From the NCBI GenBank assembly GCA_964444795.1, contig CAYUIQ010000038.1:1-45848 (forward strand): a DNA stretch of 45,848 bases. The letters are read 5' to 3'. Made by a program: the position numbers and the translations under genes. Of the stretch, positions 16,939-26,594 are shown piece after piece; position 1 is the first letter of the stretch; every line of letters begins with the position of its first letter. The DNA is from JABMRP01 sp964444795 (GTDB lineage: Bacteria; Planctomycetota; Planctomycetia; Pirellulales; Thermoguttaceae). The notes under the pieces were generated by a model that was not told where the DNA came from, did not search any database, and was given only the letters and a program-made list of their open reading frames with translations.

Positions 16939-17674
16939 CCCGGATTATTCACGGCGTCGTCAAGTCGGTGTTGGTTTGGGCGTGTCGCGTGTGAAAGGCG
17001 ACTTTGATCAGCCGCGTTTGCCAGGCGCAGGGCTGCCCTTGGCCCAACGGATCGCGCTGACGGCGGCGGTTGTGGTACTGCCGGCGCTGGTGGCCGCCCA
17101 GGGCCTCGATGGGAACCTCGGCCCACCAGATATTCCAGGTCGTTGTCGGCCCCCAGTACCGCATGCGTCGTGCCGAACAGCAGGCAGATCATCACCACCA
17201 GATCATTCTCGGCACAGGTGATCGCCCGGGGAAGGTACTGATACGGTCCGTAGTAGCCGTGGAAGAAAGTCAGTTGCCGCTGGCCGTGCGTCGGGTCGTC
17301 GAAGGGATCGATATCGAGGGTGATCTGCGTCGGCGGTTTGTCGAAGGAAGCGATGAACTGGTCGCTGAAGACGTCCGCAAGCCGCCGTAGCGACTTCGCG
17401 TCGATGGCGTTCTCCAGTCGCGAGAGCGTCGGCTGACTGCTCCGTCAAGCCGATCGCCTCGTCAAACTGCCGGATCGGCAACAGGCCGGCATCGCTGGTC
17501 AGTTTCCCTTCACTCGGCTGGACCATCACCCGTTTGTCGAAAAAGGTGAATGACTTCTGCCAAACAGACTGTATAATCACGGCTGGACCTCTGTCGGGTG
17601 GACAAGTTGTGTCTCATCACCAATTTAGACGCCCATGGACGTCCAAGAATTCCCTCATTCATGAATTATCCGGG
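16939..17674 (-). mobile_element. Internally deleted IS1380-family element
   Basis: The left end CCCGGATTATTCACGG (16939-16954) and the right end, read on the other strand as CCCGGATAATTCATGA (17659-17674), agree at 13 of 16 positions and look like terminal inverted repeats. Between them lies a broken IS1380 transposase. Complete members of the family are about 1.6-1.7 kb, so this 736-bp copy has lost more than half and cannot move on its own. Direct target repeats are not clear (CCAG on the left, TTAG on the right). Confidence 0.72.
16949..17580 (-). pseudogene. IS1380-family transposase, truncated and frameshifted
   Basis: Reading from 17580, the N-terminus is family-typical (GKLTSDAGLLPIRQFDEAIG, then LTEQ). 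After about 17435 the frame shifts and jumps to QPTLSRLENAID, so roughly 60 residues with the usual DSNDHDALRHDP region are lost. Then comes TLDIDPFDDPTHGQRQLTFF with the catalytic aspartates and the HGYYGPYQYLPRAITCAEND strand. After DLEYLVG (about 17117) the frame shifts again and a large part is lost; a tail like the family C-terminus (WQTRLIKVAFHTRHAQTNTD) closes it. At least two deletions and two frameshifts make it inactive. IS4/IS5 families were considered, but the catalytic strand and N-terminus fit IS1380. Confidence 0.82.
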
Positions 17675-18013
17675 TTAGCCGGGGCGGAAACGGGAAATGC
17701 TGTCTCAAAGCGCTCTCATTTCACGGCAATCCGGGGCTTTGAACACGAGACGAGTCCTTCGGACCGCGATGCTTCGGATTCGCAGGAACCGTAGACATTT
17801 CTGCAAGACGCGGCGGAACAGGTCGCGAGTGATTCTGAGAGCGGTGTTTGAAGGAATGGGTCGGGAAGCTATAATCAGGCTACCCGGTTTGGCTGTGGTG
17901 CATCAGCGCCTTGCCCGGCGTCGACGATGTTGTGCCACACCGGCATAGCGCCTGGCGACACCGCCCCGATTGGCACGGCGCCGAAGACAGAAGAGGATTT
18001 CGGAGCTTAATCC
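17675..18013. other. 339-base gene-free stretch before the hybrid kinase
   Basis: No gene or clear repeat is visible. It separates the deleted IS element from the kinase and probably holds the kinase promoter. TATAAT occurs at 17870-17875 (in AGCTATAATCAGG) and could be a -10 element, with a weak candidate -35 upstream; the transcript leader would be about 130 bases. Confidence 0.4.
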
Positions 18014-20749
18014 ATGAGCGCGAAGAAGAAGTTGTCTCCAAGAGACTCAGGCACTCAGGCTGCCAAAGATGAATGGGAGGAGACCTTCGATGCTGTACCC
18101 GACCTGATCTGCATTCTCGACACACAGCACCGGATTGTGCGCGTGAACAAGGCGATGGCCAAGCGGTTGGGCGTCACGAAGGAAGAATGTGTGGGGCAGA
18201 CCTGCTATTCCTGCGTCCACGGAACGGCCGAGCCCCCATCCTTCTGTCCCCACGCACAACTGCTCAAGGACGGTCAGGAACATACGGCCGAGGTCCACGA
18301 GGAACTGCTCGGCGGCCATTTTCTGGTGAGCGCGTCGCCACTGTTCAATTCCGAAGGATGTCTCTCGGGCAGTGTGCATGTTGCCCGAGACATTACCGAC
18401 CGCAAGCGAGCGGAGCGGGAGTTGCGGGAGCAGAGTTCATTCCGCGAGTCGGTCATTGCCCGCGCCGCCGAGGGGCTGTGCGTCTGCCACGAGACCGCCG
18501 AGTTTCCCCACGTGAGTTTCACTGTGTGGAACGACCAGATGACGTCGATCACCGGTTACACGATGGCGGAGATCAACACACTCGGCTGGTATCAGGCGAT
18601 GTATCCCGATCCCGCCCTCCAGCAGCGGGCCGTCGAACGCATGGCACGGATGCGACAGGGTAACGACCTCATTGAGGAACAGTGGACTATCACCCGCAAA
18701 GACGCCACGAAACGGGTAGTGCGAATCTCCAGCTCCGTCCTCAACACCGGCGACGGCGTGGCCAACGTGCTGGCCCTGATGCAGGACGTCACCGAGCGAG
18801 AACAAGCAGAGAGGACGCTTCAGAACTCGGAGAGGAAATACCGGACTTTGGTGGAGACGGCTCGCGAAGGAATTGGGATTGTCGATCCCGACGAGAACAT
18901 CGTGTTTGCCAATCAGGCCTATGCTGATATGTTGGGCTTCGAGCGAGAAGAGCTATTGACGCTCAACCTGAAGGACTTGACCGACGAGGCGGAGTATGCC
19001 CGATACGAGAAAGAGACGCGGAAAAGACGCGACGGCAACTCGTCCAGGTATGAGACGGTCTTGCGTCACAAGAGCGGCGAGCTCAGGCATGTCAGCATTT
19101 CCGCCGGTCCCGTCTATGATGAGCAGGACGATTTCGCCGGCACTATGGGATTGCTCACCGATATCACCGATCACAAACGGGCCGAAGCAGAACTTACCAA
19201 AGCCAAGGAAGTGGCGGATACGGCAAATCTTGCGAAGAGCGAGTTTCTGGCCAACATGAGTCACGAGATCCGCACTCCCATGACGGCGATCCTGGGGTTT
19301 GCGGACTTGCTCTTGTCTTTCAAGGCGCCCCCTACCGAACAACGCGAATACCTGGAGACAATCCGTCGCAACGGGGAAAACCTACTGGCAGTTATCAACG
19401 ACATTCTGGACCTGTCCAAGATCGAGGCCGGGAAGATTGAGTTGGAGCAGATCGACTGCTCCCCCTGGGAGATCGTGAATGAGGTCCGGTCGCTGGTGCA
19501 AGTTCGCGCGAATGAAAAACGGCTGGCACTGGATGTGGACTGCACTTTTCCGCTCCCGAAGACAATTCAAACCGACCCGACCAGACTGCGGCAAATCCTC
19601 ATCAACCTGGTAGGCAACGCGATCAAGTTTACCAAGAAGGGTGGCGTGAAGATCGGCGTGCGCTGTATCCAGCAAGGAGACGCGCCCGTACAAATGCAAT
19701 TCGCCGTCAAAGATACCGGCATCGGCGTGCCCGCGGAACAGATCGAGAAGTTATTCCAACCCTTTTCCCAAGCCGACACGTCACACGCTCGCCAATTCGG
19801 CGGCACGGGATTGGGACTGAACATCTCGCAAAGGCTCGCGGAGATGCTTGGCGGCAGGATCGACGTGCAAAGTGAGCCGAATGAGGGAAGCACTTTCACG
19901 TTGACGATTGACCCCGGCCCGCTGGAAAACGTGCCTCTACTGCAAACCTCCTCAGCGGAGGCGATTGAGGAAGAAAGACGAGCCCGTGGGGATCATCAAT
20001 GTCCAGAACTTCATGGTCGTGTCCTGCTGGCTGAGGATGGGCAGGACATCCAGCGTTTGATCGGCCATTTCCTCCGCAGTGCGGGCTTGAACGTCGATTT
20101 TGCCGACAACGGTCGGCTCGCCGTCGAAAAAGCGTTGGAAAGCGGGGCCACGGGAAAGCTGTATGATCTCATTCTGATGGACATTCAAATGCCCGAAATG
20201 GACGGCTATCAGGCGACGCAACGACTCCGTGAGGAAGGTTGGGAGGGGTCCATCGTGGCTTTGACCGCTCACGCCATGACCGGCGATCGCGAGAAGTGCC
20301 TCGAAGCGGGGTGCGATGACTGTATCTCGAAGCCGATTGACAGAGAAGATCTGTATGGGACTGTTGCCCGGCACTTGGGAACGACGACCTCGGGCAAGTC
20401 GATTCCCGCCGACGACGGATCAGCCGACGAAGTGCCCGGATTGATGGGCAGCAAGCTTATCGGTGACGACGAGAAGGCCGAACTGCTGGCAGAGTTTATC
20501 GGAGGGCTAACCGATCGGGCTGCGCAGCTTGCGGAAGCCTCTCAGGCGGGAGATACCACGACCGTAGCAGGGCTTGCACACCAATTGAAGGGAAGCGCGG
20601 CAATGCACGGACTGACGGAGATTTCTGTCACAGCCCGTCGAGTTGACCAAGCCGCGACTGAAGGGCGCGATCTCCAGGAGCTTCAGGCGGCGGTGGTCGA
20701 ACTGCTTGACTTGTGCAGGCAAATTGTTGCGGAAAAGCAAAGTCAGTAG
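18014..20749 (+). CDS. Hybrid sensor histidine kinase with PAS x3, receiver and Hpt domains
   Basis: The product has 911 residues and no membrane segment, so it is a cytoplasmic sensor. Domains in order: PAS 1 (about 22-133, with a cysteine cluster C-x2-C...C), PAS 2 (about 140-262), PAS 3 (about 272-395), HisKA with phospho-acceptor His417 in NMSHEIRTPM, HATPase (N-box INLVGNAIKFT, G1 box DTGIGV, G2 box GGTGLGL), receiver with Asp723 in LILMDIQMPEMDG, and a C-terminal Hpt domain with His856 in LAHQLKGSAA. This is a complete His-Asp-His relay that still needs an outside response regulator. None is encoded nearby, and the gene is single. The PAS 1 cysteines may bind a cofactor, but that is only a guess. 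Confidence 0.93.
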   Translation: MSAKKKLSPRDSGTQAAKDEWEETFDAVPDLICILDTQHRIVRVNKAMAKRLGVTKEECVGQTCYSCVHGTAEPPSFCPHAQLLKDGQEHTAEVHEELLGGHFLVSASPLFNSEGCLSGSVHVARDITDRKRAERELREQSSFRESVIARAAEGLCVCHETAEFPHVSFTVWNDQMTSITGYTMAEINTLGWYQAMYPDPALQQRAVERMARMRQGNDLIEEQWTITRKDATKRVVRISSSVLNTGDGVANVLALMQDVTEREQAERTLQNSERKYRTLVETAREGIGIVDPDENIVFANQAYADMLGFEREELLTLNLKDLTDEAEYARYEKETRKRRDGNSSRYETVLRHKSGELRHVSISAGPVYDEQDDFAGTMGLLTDITDHKRAEAELTKAKEVADTANLAKSEFLANMSHEIRTPMTAILGFADLLLSFKAPPTEQREYLETIRRNGENLLAVINDILDLSKIEAGKIELEQIDCSPWEIVNEVRSLVQVRANEKRLALDVDCTFPLPKTIQTDPTRLRQILINLVGNAIKFTKKGGVKIGVRCIQQGDAPVQMQFAVKDTGIGVPAEQIEKLFQPFSQADTSHARQFGGTGLGLNISQRLAEMLGGRIDVQSEPNEGSTFTLTIDPGPLENVPLLQTSSAEAIEEERRARGDHQCPELHGRVLLAEDGQDIQRLIGHFLRSAGLNVDFADNGRLAVEKALESGATGKLYDLILMDIQMPEMDGYQATQRLREEGWEGSIVALTAHAMTGDREKCLEAGCDDCISKPIDREDLYGTVARHLGTTTSGKSIPADDGSADEVPGLMGSKLIGDDEKAELLAEFIGGLTDRAAQLAEASQAGDTTTVAGLAHQLKGSAAMHGLTEISVTARRVDQAATEGRDLQELQAAVVELLDLCRQIVAEKQSQ

Positions 20750-20751
20750 CT

Positions 20752-20781
20752 CCCCCTAACTCTCTCCCAGAGGGAGACGGG
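20752..20781. repeat. Short CTCTCCC-type hairpin
   Basis: TCTCCC, AGA, GGGAGA at 20763-20777 forms a 6-bp stem within CCCTAACTCTCTCCCAGAGG, a worn relative of the repeat at 2342-2377. It starts two bases after the kinase stop codon and may help end that transcript. Confidence 0.55.
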
Positions 20782-20865
20782 ACCGCGGGATCGTGACCCC
20801 TTCTCAATTCCGGCAAAACGGCTACCATAGTCGGAGGATCGGCCTCGCCTTGGATCGACCGGAGC

Positions 20866-22875
20866 ATGACGCCCGTGCAGCAAGATAACGGACTCCCCTG
20901 GACGCCTTCCGACGCGGCGGACCTCTACGAGGTGACCCGCTGGGGGAAGGGCTACTTTTCGGTCGACGGCTCCGGCCGCGTGTGCGTTCATCCGGATAAG
21001 GACCCGCGGCGATCGATCGCTCTGGAGCCGCTGATCGAGCAACTTCAAGGCGAGGGGATCGCGCTGCCCGTGTTGCTGCGGTTCGGCGATATCGTGAAGC
21101 ACCGCCTGGGTGAGATCCAAGCGGCGTTCGGCCGGGCCATCGCCGAACACGGCTACCGGGGCGACTACCGCTGCATCTACCCGATCAAGGTGAACCAGCA
21201 GCGGCAGGTTGTCGAGGAAGTGCTCCGGTTCGGCGCTCCCTACCGGTTCGGTTTGGAGGCCGGCAGCAAAGGCGAGTTGCTGGCCGTGGTGGCCATGGCC
21301 ACGAACCACACGCCGATCGTATGCAACGGGTTTAAGGACGACGAGTTCATCGAGATCGTAACGCTGGCCGCGAAACTTGGCCGGCCGATCTTTCCGGTCG
21401 TCGAGAAATATACCGAGTTGGAAGCCATCCTCCGGCACTCCGCGCGGCTCGGGGTTCGCCCGACGATCGGCATGCGCGTCAAGCTGGCCTCTCCCGGGGC
21501 CGGCCGATGGCAGTCGTCCGGCGGATATCGCTCAAAGTTCGGGCTCTCAGTGAGCGAACTCCTGGGGGCGCTGGACGAACTGACCGCGCGCGGCATGGCC
21601 GACTGCTTCAAGCTGTTGCACTTCCATCTGGGCAGCCAGATCACCAACATCCGCCACATCAAAGGCGCGCTGATCGAAGCCGCCCGGGTTTACACCGACT
21701 TGGCGCGCCGCGGGGCCGGACTGGAGTACCTCGACGTGGGAGGCGGATTGGGCGTCGATTATGACGGCTCGCAGACCAACTTCGAGTCGAGCGCCAACTA
21801 TACGCTGCAGGAATACGCCAACGACGTCGTCTATCATATCCAAAACGTCTGCGACGACGCCGGCGTGGCGCATCCGACAATCTTCTCCGAAAGCGGGCGC
21901 GCGGTGGTTGCCTACCATAGCGTGCTGGTTTTCGACGTACTGGGAGTTTCTCGCCCGGGCGACGAGCGAACCCCGCCCAACGTCGCGGCCGACGCGGAGC
22001 AACCCCTGGTCACACTGGCCGAGACGTTTCGGGATCTCAACGTGCGCAACCTCCTGGAAAGCTATCACGACGCGCAGCAGGCCCTGGACATGGCGCTGAA
22101 CCTGTTTCGCAGTGGATACCTGCCGCTGGAGCAACGGTGCCAGGCGGAGAATCTGTTTTGGGCGATCTGCCGCAAGATCAAGCGTCTGATGCGCTCGCTG
22201 GAGTTCGTACCCGAGGAGCTGGAGGGGATCGACGGCCTGTTGAGCGAGACGTATTTCTGCAATTTTTCGCTATTTCAATCGATGCCCGACAGTTGGGCCG
22301 TGAAGCAACTCTTTCCCGTGATGCCCATCCATCGGCTGGACGAGCAACCCACGCGGCGAGCCATCTTAGCCGACGTGACCTGTGATTCCGACGGCAAGAT
22401 CGACCGCTTCATCGACCGCCGCGACGTGCAGCGCACCTTGCCGTTGCATCGGCTAAACGAGGGCCCTTACTACCTGGCCGCTTTCCTCGTCGGGGCGTAT
22501 CAAGAAATCCTCGGCGACATGCACAACCTGTTCGGCGATGCCAACGCCGTGCATGTTCGCACGGATGCCGAGAACCAGATCGTCGTCGACACGGTCGTTG
22601 CCGGCGACACGGTCGGCGAGATGCTCCGCTACGTCGAATTCGATCCGGGCGTACTCTGCGACCGGATACGCCAAGCGGTCGAACAAGCGTTGGCCGAGCA
22701 GCGGATCGACGATGAAACGGCCCGGCGAATGATCGGGCAGTTCCGGCAGAGCCTCGAAGGGTATACGTATTTGCGTAACGGTCGTGAACATGACGGCGCG
22801 GAAAGAACTTCGAACGACTCGATCAAGGGCCCACATTTTCGCGAGGCGGCGAAGGAGAAACGGGGGGGCCGCTGA
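20866..22875 (+). CDS. speA: Biosynthetic arginine decarboxylase
   Basis: This PLP enzyme turns L-arginine into agmatine, the first step of the agmatine route to putrescine and spermidine. The 669-residue length fits the family (about 630-660). The PLP lysine is Lys108 in YPIKVNQQRQVVEEV; RFGLEAGSKGEL, HFHLGSQITNIRHI, DVGGGLGVDYDG and the C-terminal VTCDSDGKIDRFID with the active-site cysteine all match. NFSLFQSMPDSW and GAYQEILGDMHNLFGD are further signatures. ATG 20866 has GGAG only one base away; GTG 20875, in frame with GGAG at a normal distance, may be the real start. The last 35 residues are a charged tail not usual in the family. No other polyamine gene is adjacent. Confidence 0.96.
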   Translation: MTPVQQDNGLPWTPSDAADLYEVTRWGKGYFSVDGSGRVCVHPDKDPRRSIALEPLIEQLQGEGIALPVLLRFGDIVKHRLGEIQAAFGRAIAEHGYRGDYRCIYPIKVNQQRQVVEEVLRFGAPYRFGLEAGSKGELLAVVAMATNHTPIVCNGFKDDEFIEIVTLAAKLGRPIFPVVEKYTELEAILRHSARLGVRPTIGMRVKLASPGAGRWQSSGGYRSKFGLSVSELLGALDELTARGMADCFKLLHFHLGSQITNIRHIKGALIEAARVYTDLARRGAGLEYLDVGGGLGVDYDGSQTNFESSANYTLQEYANDVVYHIQNVCDDAGVAHPTIFSESGRAVVAYHSVLVFDVLGVSRPGDERTPPNVAADAEQPLVTLAETFRDLNVRNLLESYHDAQQALDMALNLFRSGYLPLEQRCQAENLFWAICRKIKRLMRSLEFVPEELEGIDGLLSETYFCNFSLFQSMPDSWAVKQLFPVMPIHRLDEQPTRRAILADVTCDSDGKIDRFIDRRDVQRTLPLHRLNEGPYYLAAFLVGAYQEILGDMHNLFGDANAVHVRTDAENQIVVDTVVAGDTVGEMLRYVEFDPGVLCDRIRQAVEQALAEQRIDDETARRMIGQFRQSLEGYTYLRNGREHDGAERTSNDSIKGPHFREAAKEKRGGR

Positions 22876-23380
22876 TTTCTTCTTGCCGGGGCATCCATCA
22901 CGCTCACTATCCTACCGATATTGAGGCAAGACAGAGCAGTCCGTGATTGGCGCTTCTCCTTCTGTGCGATGGCCCAGGACTGGCGGACTCCGGGGAGGGC
23001 ATCAGATAGGCAAAGTCCCAAGTTGCGGCCATTCTATCTCACCTTCTCGGAGTCATGACAGTGGTACAACAGAGGAGAGGCACCGGTACTCTGGGTGTGT
23101 GTCTTTCAGGTACATAGATCTCGGACAACCCCATTTCTAAGGTCTTTGGTGCCCATTTGCGACGTTCGGAAGAGGTTCTATTGTTTCCACGCGATCCTCG
23201 ACGCACTTCTCCGTCAGGAATACGCCTTTCCAGAGCGTCCGGGAGGACTTGGTGCAGAAGGCTTCCGCGGCGCCCAAAGGCCTTTGCGGAGCGCGGTCAA
23301 GTGCCACGCCCAGACCTTCGCCCAGTGAGAGGAGTGCAGATGCCGCCGCGATAAGAAGTGCCAGGGGCGTTACCACCCAG
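22876..23380. other. 505-base gene-free stretch
   Basis: It lies between the convergent ends of speA and the FemAB-like gene. An open minus-strand frame (23137-23400) could encode about 80 residues with a hydrophobic start, beginning GTG near 23376, but there is no ribosome site and no recognisable family, so I do not call it. No terminator with a T-tract is clear. Confidence 0.4.
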
Positions 23381-24430
23381 CTACGGTATCCCGCGCACAA
23401 TCGGCGGACCGATCAGCCGGGTTAGCGGCACGGGGAGCTTCTGCCAGATGCGGATCATGCGGCCGTAGCGGGCGTTGTCGGGGCGCATGTCGCCGATGGT
23501 GCCGTGGCGGAGGTAGTATTGCCATATGGCCGGCACCTCGACCGCGCCCCATTGCCGTTTGAAACGGAACGTGTTGCTGTCGCGGCTGCTGCGACCGAAA
23601 TCGAAAACGCGCTGGCCACGCTCGATCGCCCGGCGTAACAGGTGCCAATACATGAGCATGTTGCAGTTGGCCGGGTTGTACCGCCGCAGCGAACTGGCGC
23701 TGGGCACCTCGGTCATCTCCGGGCCGTGGACCAACAGGGCCGCGGCAATCGGACGGCGACCGTCGCGCACCACGCAAAACTCGGCCGCCTCGGGAAACTC
23801 CGCCAGGATTCGGGCAAACAGCCTTCTTCCAAACACGGGCGTACCCAGATCGCGCATGTTGCGAGCGAAGACGTCATAGAAATCGCTCAGCAACTCCCGG
23901 CCACCGAAATGCACGGCGAAATCCTGCTTCTGTCCCTTGCGAATCTGGTTGCGCACCTTGGGCTTGAAGGCGTCCCACAGCGTCTCGTCGGCCGAGGGTA
24001 ATTCCAACCGCATGTGGACCTTCTCAGAAAGCCGGTGGGCGAGTTTCGGATGTTCGATCGGTCGTTCGTGCCGCAGTTCGAGATAGCGAACATCGAGCCG
24101 GTCGGCCAGTTCGACGGCCGCGTCGATCAGTTTGTCGGCCACCGCCGGGTCGTCGGCCAGGACTCCACCCGTGTTGAGATAGGGCATGCCCACCAGAAAC
24201 CGACCGAAGAGCATACTGCCGACGAATTCCAACGGCAGCAGGCCGGTGATGTTCTTTCCATCATCGGCCACGACACAATAGGGCCGGTGTCGCAGACCGC
24301 GCTGCAGCACGCTTAGCCAGCGGGGATGTTGGGCAAGCAACGGTTCGCCGCGCCGGAGGAAGTACGCCTCCAGCGCCGGCCGGCGCCGGGCGAGCGATTC
24401 TCCGTCGATTGTTTCGATCGTTGTTGGCAT
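23381..24430 (-). CDS. FemAB-like acyltransferase, PEP-CTERM/exosortase-associated type
   Basis: A 349-residue protein with two linked GNAT-like halves, as in the FemAB family. Typical segments are LELPSADETLWDAFKPKVRN followed by QIRKGQKQDF (the family's conserved basic helix), and the C-terminal VFDFGRSSRDSNTFRFKRQWG. This variety occurs in exopolysaccharide loci linked to exosortase and PEP-CTERM proteins, where its acceptor is unknown. The true FemABX enzymes add amino acids from tRNA, but the usual coiled-coil arm is absent here. It is the last gene of the minus-strand cluster; ATG 24430 is eight bases after the deacetylase stop and probably coupled to it. Confidence 0.85.
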   Translation of the reverse strand: MPTTIETIDGESLARRRPALEAYFLRRGEPLLAQHPRWLSVLQRGLRHRPYCVVADDGKNITGLLPLEFVGSMLFGRFLVGMPYLNTGGVLADDPAVADKLIDAAVELADRLDVRYLELRHERPIEHPKLAHRLSEKVHMRLELPSADETLWDAFKPKVRNQIRKGQKQDFAVHFGGRELLSDFYDVFARNMRDLGTPVFGRRLFARILAEFPEAAEFCVVRDGRRPIAAALLVHGPEMTEVPSASSLRRYNPANCNMLMYWHLLRRAIERGQRVFDFGRSSRDSNTFRFKRQWGAVEVPAIWQYYLRHGTIGDMRPDNARYGRMIRIWQKLPVPLTRLIGPPIVRGIP

Positions 24431-24438
24431 TAGTTCAT

Positions 24439-25449
24439 TCAAACTGCAGCCGAACGCGGAAACCAGCCCCGAAACCCGGTGACTTCCGCCTCGAACTCGA
24501 TCTGCGGAATCACCTCGTCGTCGAGAAAACGTCGCAGGGCCAACGGCGGCGTCGAGGAGTCGTTGAAGCCCGGCTCGCAAGTCACCGCACTGGTCACGCC
24601 CGCGGCGGACAGCGGGGGCCAGTGATTAGGCGACCAAACGCCGCTGGGATAACAGAAGTGTTCCAACGGGGCGTCGACCAACGGCTGGAGAAACGCGCGG
24701 TTGTCGGCAATTTCCCGCGCGACTTCGGTTTCACTTTCCGGGAACCGATGTCGATGAGTATGCAACTGCACGTCGATCCCGGCCGTCGGCAACTCGGAGA
24801 TTTCTTCCGGTTCCATCAGGCTGAGGATGCGCGATCGGCAGATCTGCCGGTAATCCACGTCGAGACATTTGCCCAACTCGGCGGCCAATGCGTGGCGCCC
24901 CGGCTCGTTGCACGCGGTCTCGCCGTGGTCGATGATCTTCCACATGGTCGTTTCCGCGTCGTCGCCTCGTCCATCGAGTCCGGGCACGTCGAGCCCGCTG
25001 AGATCGACCGGACGCCGCGCGGTCCGCCAAAACATGTACTGCACGGCCAGCCGGAAGACGGGATGATCGAAGCGGCAGTAGTAGCTGCTGACGTAGACCG
25101 TGGCCGGAAAGGAAAACTCCCGCAGGATGTCCAGCGCCCGATCATACACGCTGAAAAAGCCGTCGTCGATCGTAATCGCCACGGCCGCGGGCGGAAGACG
25201 ATCCTGGCGCATTCGATCGAGCGCCTCACCCAACGGCAGCACGGAGAAGCGTCTCTCGGCCAGATACGCCAGGCGCCGGCGAAACGTCGATGGCCGGAGA
25301 AACACGCCGGGACGAAATTCGTGTTCGTCGGCCAGCGAGAATCCGTGATAGCAGAGGATCCGCAGCTTTCGACGCGTCAGCCGCCGGGCAATCCCAAAGA
25401 GTCCCAGCCGCCGACCGGTCTGCAAGATGGCTCGCTTGATGCGCTTCAT
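24439..25449 (-). CDS. Polysaccharide deacetylase family protein (NodB/CE4 domain)
   Basis: The product has 336 residues. CE4 motifs appear in order: ITIDDGFFSVYD (catalytic base and metal aspartates), HTHRHRF (the H-x3-H metal pair) and FCYPSGVWSP. LRILCYHGFS near residue 30 is the usual first strand. It would remove N-acetyl or O-acetyl groups from an exported polysaccharide or its lipid-linked unit. There is no signal peptide, so action is probably cytoplasmic or at the inner face, as in related exosortase-type loci. Its start overlaps the preceding glycosyltransferase stop as ATGA (25446-25449), and the FemAB-like gene follows closely. Confidence 0.9.
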   Translation of the reverse strand: MKRIKRAILQTGRRLGLFGIARRLTRRKLRILCYHGFSLADEHEFRPGVFLRPSTFRRRLAYLAERRFSVLPLGEALDRMRQDRLPPAAVAITIDDGFFSVYDRALDILREFSFPATVYVSSYYCRFDHPVFRLAVQYMFWRTARRPVDLSGLDVPGLDGRGDDAETTMWKIIDHGETACNEPGRHALAAELGKCLDVDYRQICRSRILSLMEPEEISELPTAGIDVQLHTHRHRFPESETEVAREIADNRAFLQPLVDAPLEHFCYPSGVWSPNHWPPLSAAGVTSAVTCEPGFNDSSTPPLALRRFLDDEVIPQIEFEAEVTGFRGWFPRSAAV

Positions 25450-26594
25450 CCGCTCCTTCGCCCCTGCAACAGTTCGTCGTACACGTCCCGCATCTTCTCC
25501 ATGCGCCGGGCGAAACTGTAACGCGTCTCGACGGTTCGTCGAGCGGCGACGGCCAGACGGGTTCGCAGGCCGGCGTCTTCGATCAATCGGGCCAGCGCTT
25601 CGACCAACGGGCCATCGGCGTCCGGCTCGATCAGCAGGCCGTCGACGTCGTCCTCGATCAGTCGGGGAACACCGGCAACCCGGGTGGCCACCACGGGCAC
25701 CTCGGTCGCCATGGCTTCAAGCACGACGTTGGGCAACCCCTCGCGAAGACTGTTGAGCACGAACAGGTCCATCGCCTGGTACAGATCGAGCGTATCGGAG
25801 CGAAACCCCAAGAGCCGCACGCGGTCCCCTCGATCCAACCCGGCAATGAGCCGTTGGAGCTCGGCCCGGCAGTCACCCTCGCCGACGATCGCCAGTTCGA
25901 CGTCGTGTCCCTGCCGCACGAGTTTATCGACGGCGCGGATCAACCCGGCGAAGTTCTTCTCCGCCGAGAGCCGGCCGACGGTGCCGATCAACAGGCGGTC
26001 CGGATCGAATCCCAGTGGCGCTTTGGCCTCCGAGGGCGATTGGCGGCGCGTGTACTGGTCGGTGTCGATGGCGTTTTCGATGACCGTGCAACGATCGGGG
26101 CGGATGTTCGAGGCAAGGCACTGCTGGTGCAGATCGTCGGAAACGCAGACGACGCGATGGTAATGCCGGAGGCATCGCCGATCAATGCGGTTGTACAGCG
26201 GCATTCGCCCCTCGTGAACACCCCATCCATGCACGGTCGAAACCAGTCGCATGCGCACCAACGGCCTCAGCATCAGCCCCAGCAGGTTGCTCTTATAATC
26301 GTGCCCGTGCCAAATGACCGGGCGATGTGTGCGGCAGACGCGCAACATGCGCCACGCCACGCGAAGATCCCAGGCCCCTCGATCCTCGATCCCCAGCAAG
26401 CGCGCACCGCAGGCGTCGGCCTGGCGGCGAAGCTGCTCGAAGCCCGGATCGCCGGGAGGATGCATGTAAACACACAGACAATCGTATCCCAACGGCGTTA
26501 GGAACCGGGGCGAGTTGAGGATCGTCTTCTCGGGTCCGCCGCCCGTGCCGGTAACCACCCGTGTGTGTAGGACGAGCCCTTGGTTACTCGTCAT
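25446..26594 (-). CDS. GT4-family glycosyltransferase
   Basis: A 382-residue GT-B enzyme. The N-terminal domain begins NQGLVLHTRVVTGTGGGPEK and includes IWHGHDYKSNLLG; the donor domain has CTVIENAIDTDQY, GTVGRLSAEKNFAGLIRAV and the E-x7-E motif in REGLPNVVLEAM. The Gly-rich GTGGGPEK loop is where acceptor and nucleotide phosphate binding usually meet. ATG 26594 overlaps the end of the preceding gene by 11 bases, so translation is probably coupled. The sugar is unknown. It belongs to a run of four glycosyltransferases at 25446-30288. Confidence 0.9.
   Translation of the reverse strand: MTSNQGLVLHTRVVTGTGGGPEKTILNSPRFLTPLGYDCLCVYMHPPGDPGFEQLRRQADACGARLLGIEDRGAWDLRVAWRMLRVCRTHRPVIWHGHDYKSNLLGLMLRPLVRMRLVSTVHGWGVHEGRMPLYNRIDRRCLRHYHRVVCVSDDLHQQCLASNIRPDRCTVIENAIDTDQYTRRQSPSEAKAPLGFDPDRLLIGTVGRLSAEKNFAGLIRAVDKLVRQGHDVELAIVGEGDCRAELQRLIAGLDRGDRVRLLGFRSDTLDLYQAMDLFVLNSLREGLPNVVLEAMATEVPVVATRVAGVPRLIEDDVDGLLIEPDADGPLVEALARLIEDAGLRTRLAVAARRTVETRYSFARRMEKMRDVYDELLQGRRSG

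Noticed and set aside
16779..17198. Intact 139-residue gene on the minus strand
   Set aside because: It is only the middle part of the broken IS1380 transposase continued into a wrong frame.
23137..23400. Possible 80-residue minus-strand gene after the FemAB-like gene
   Set aside because: It has a signal-like start (VTPLALLIAAASALLSLGEG) but no ribosome site, no ATG and no recognisable family. It could be real, but the evidence is too thin.
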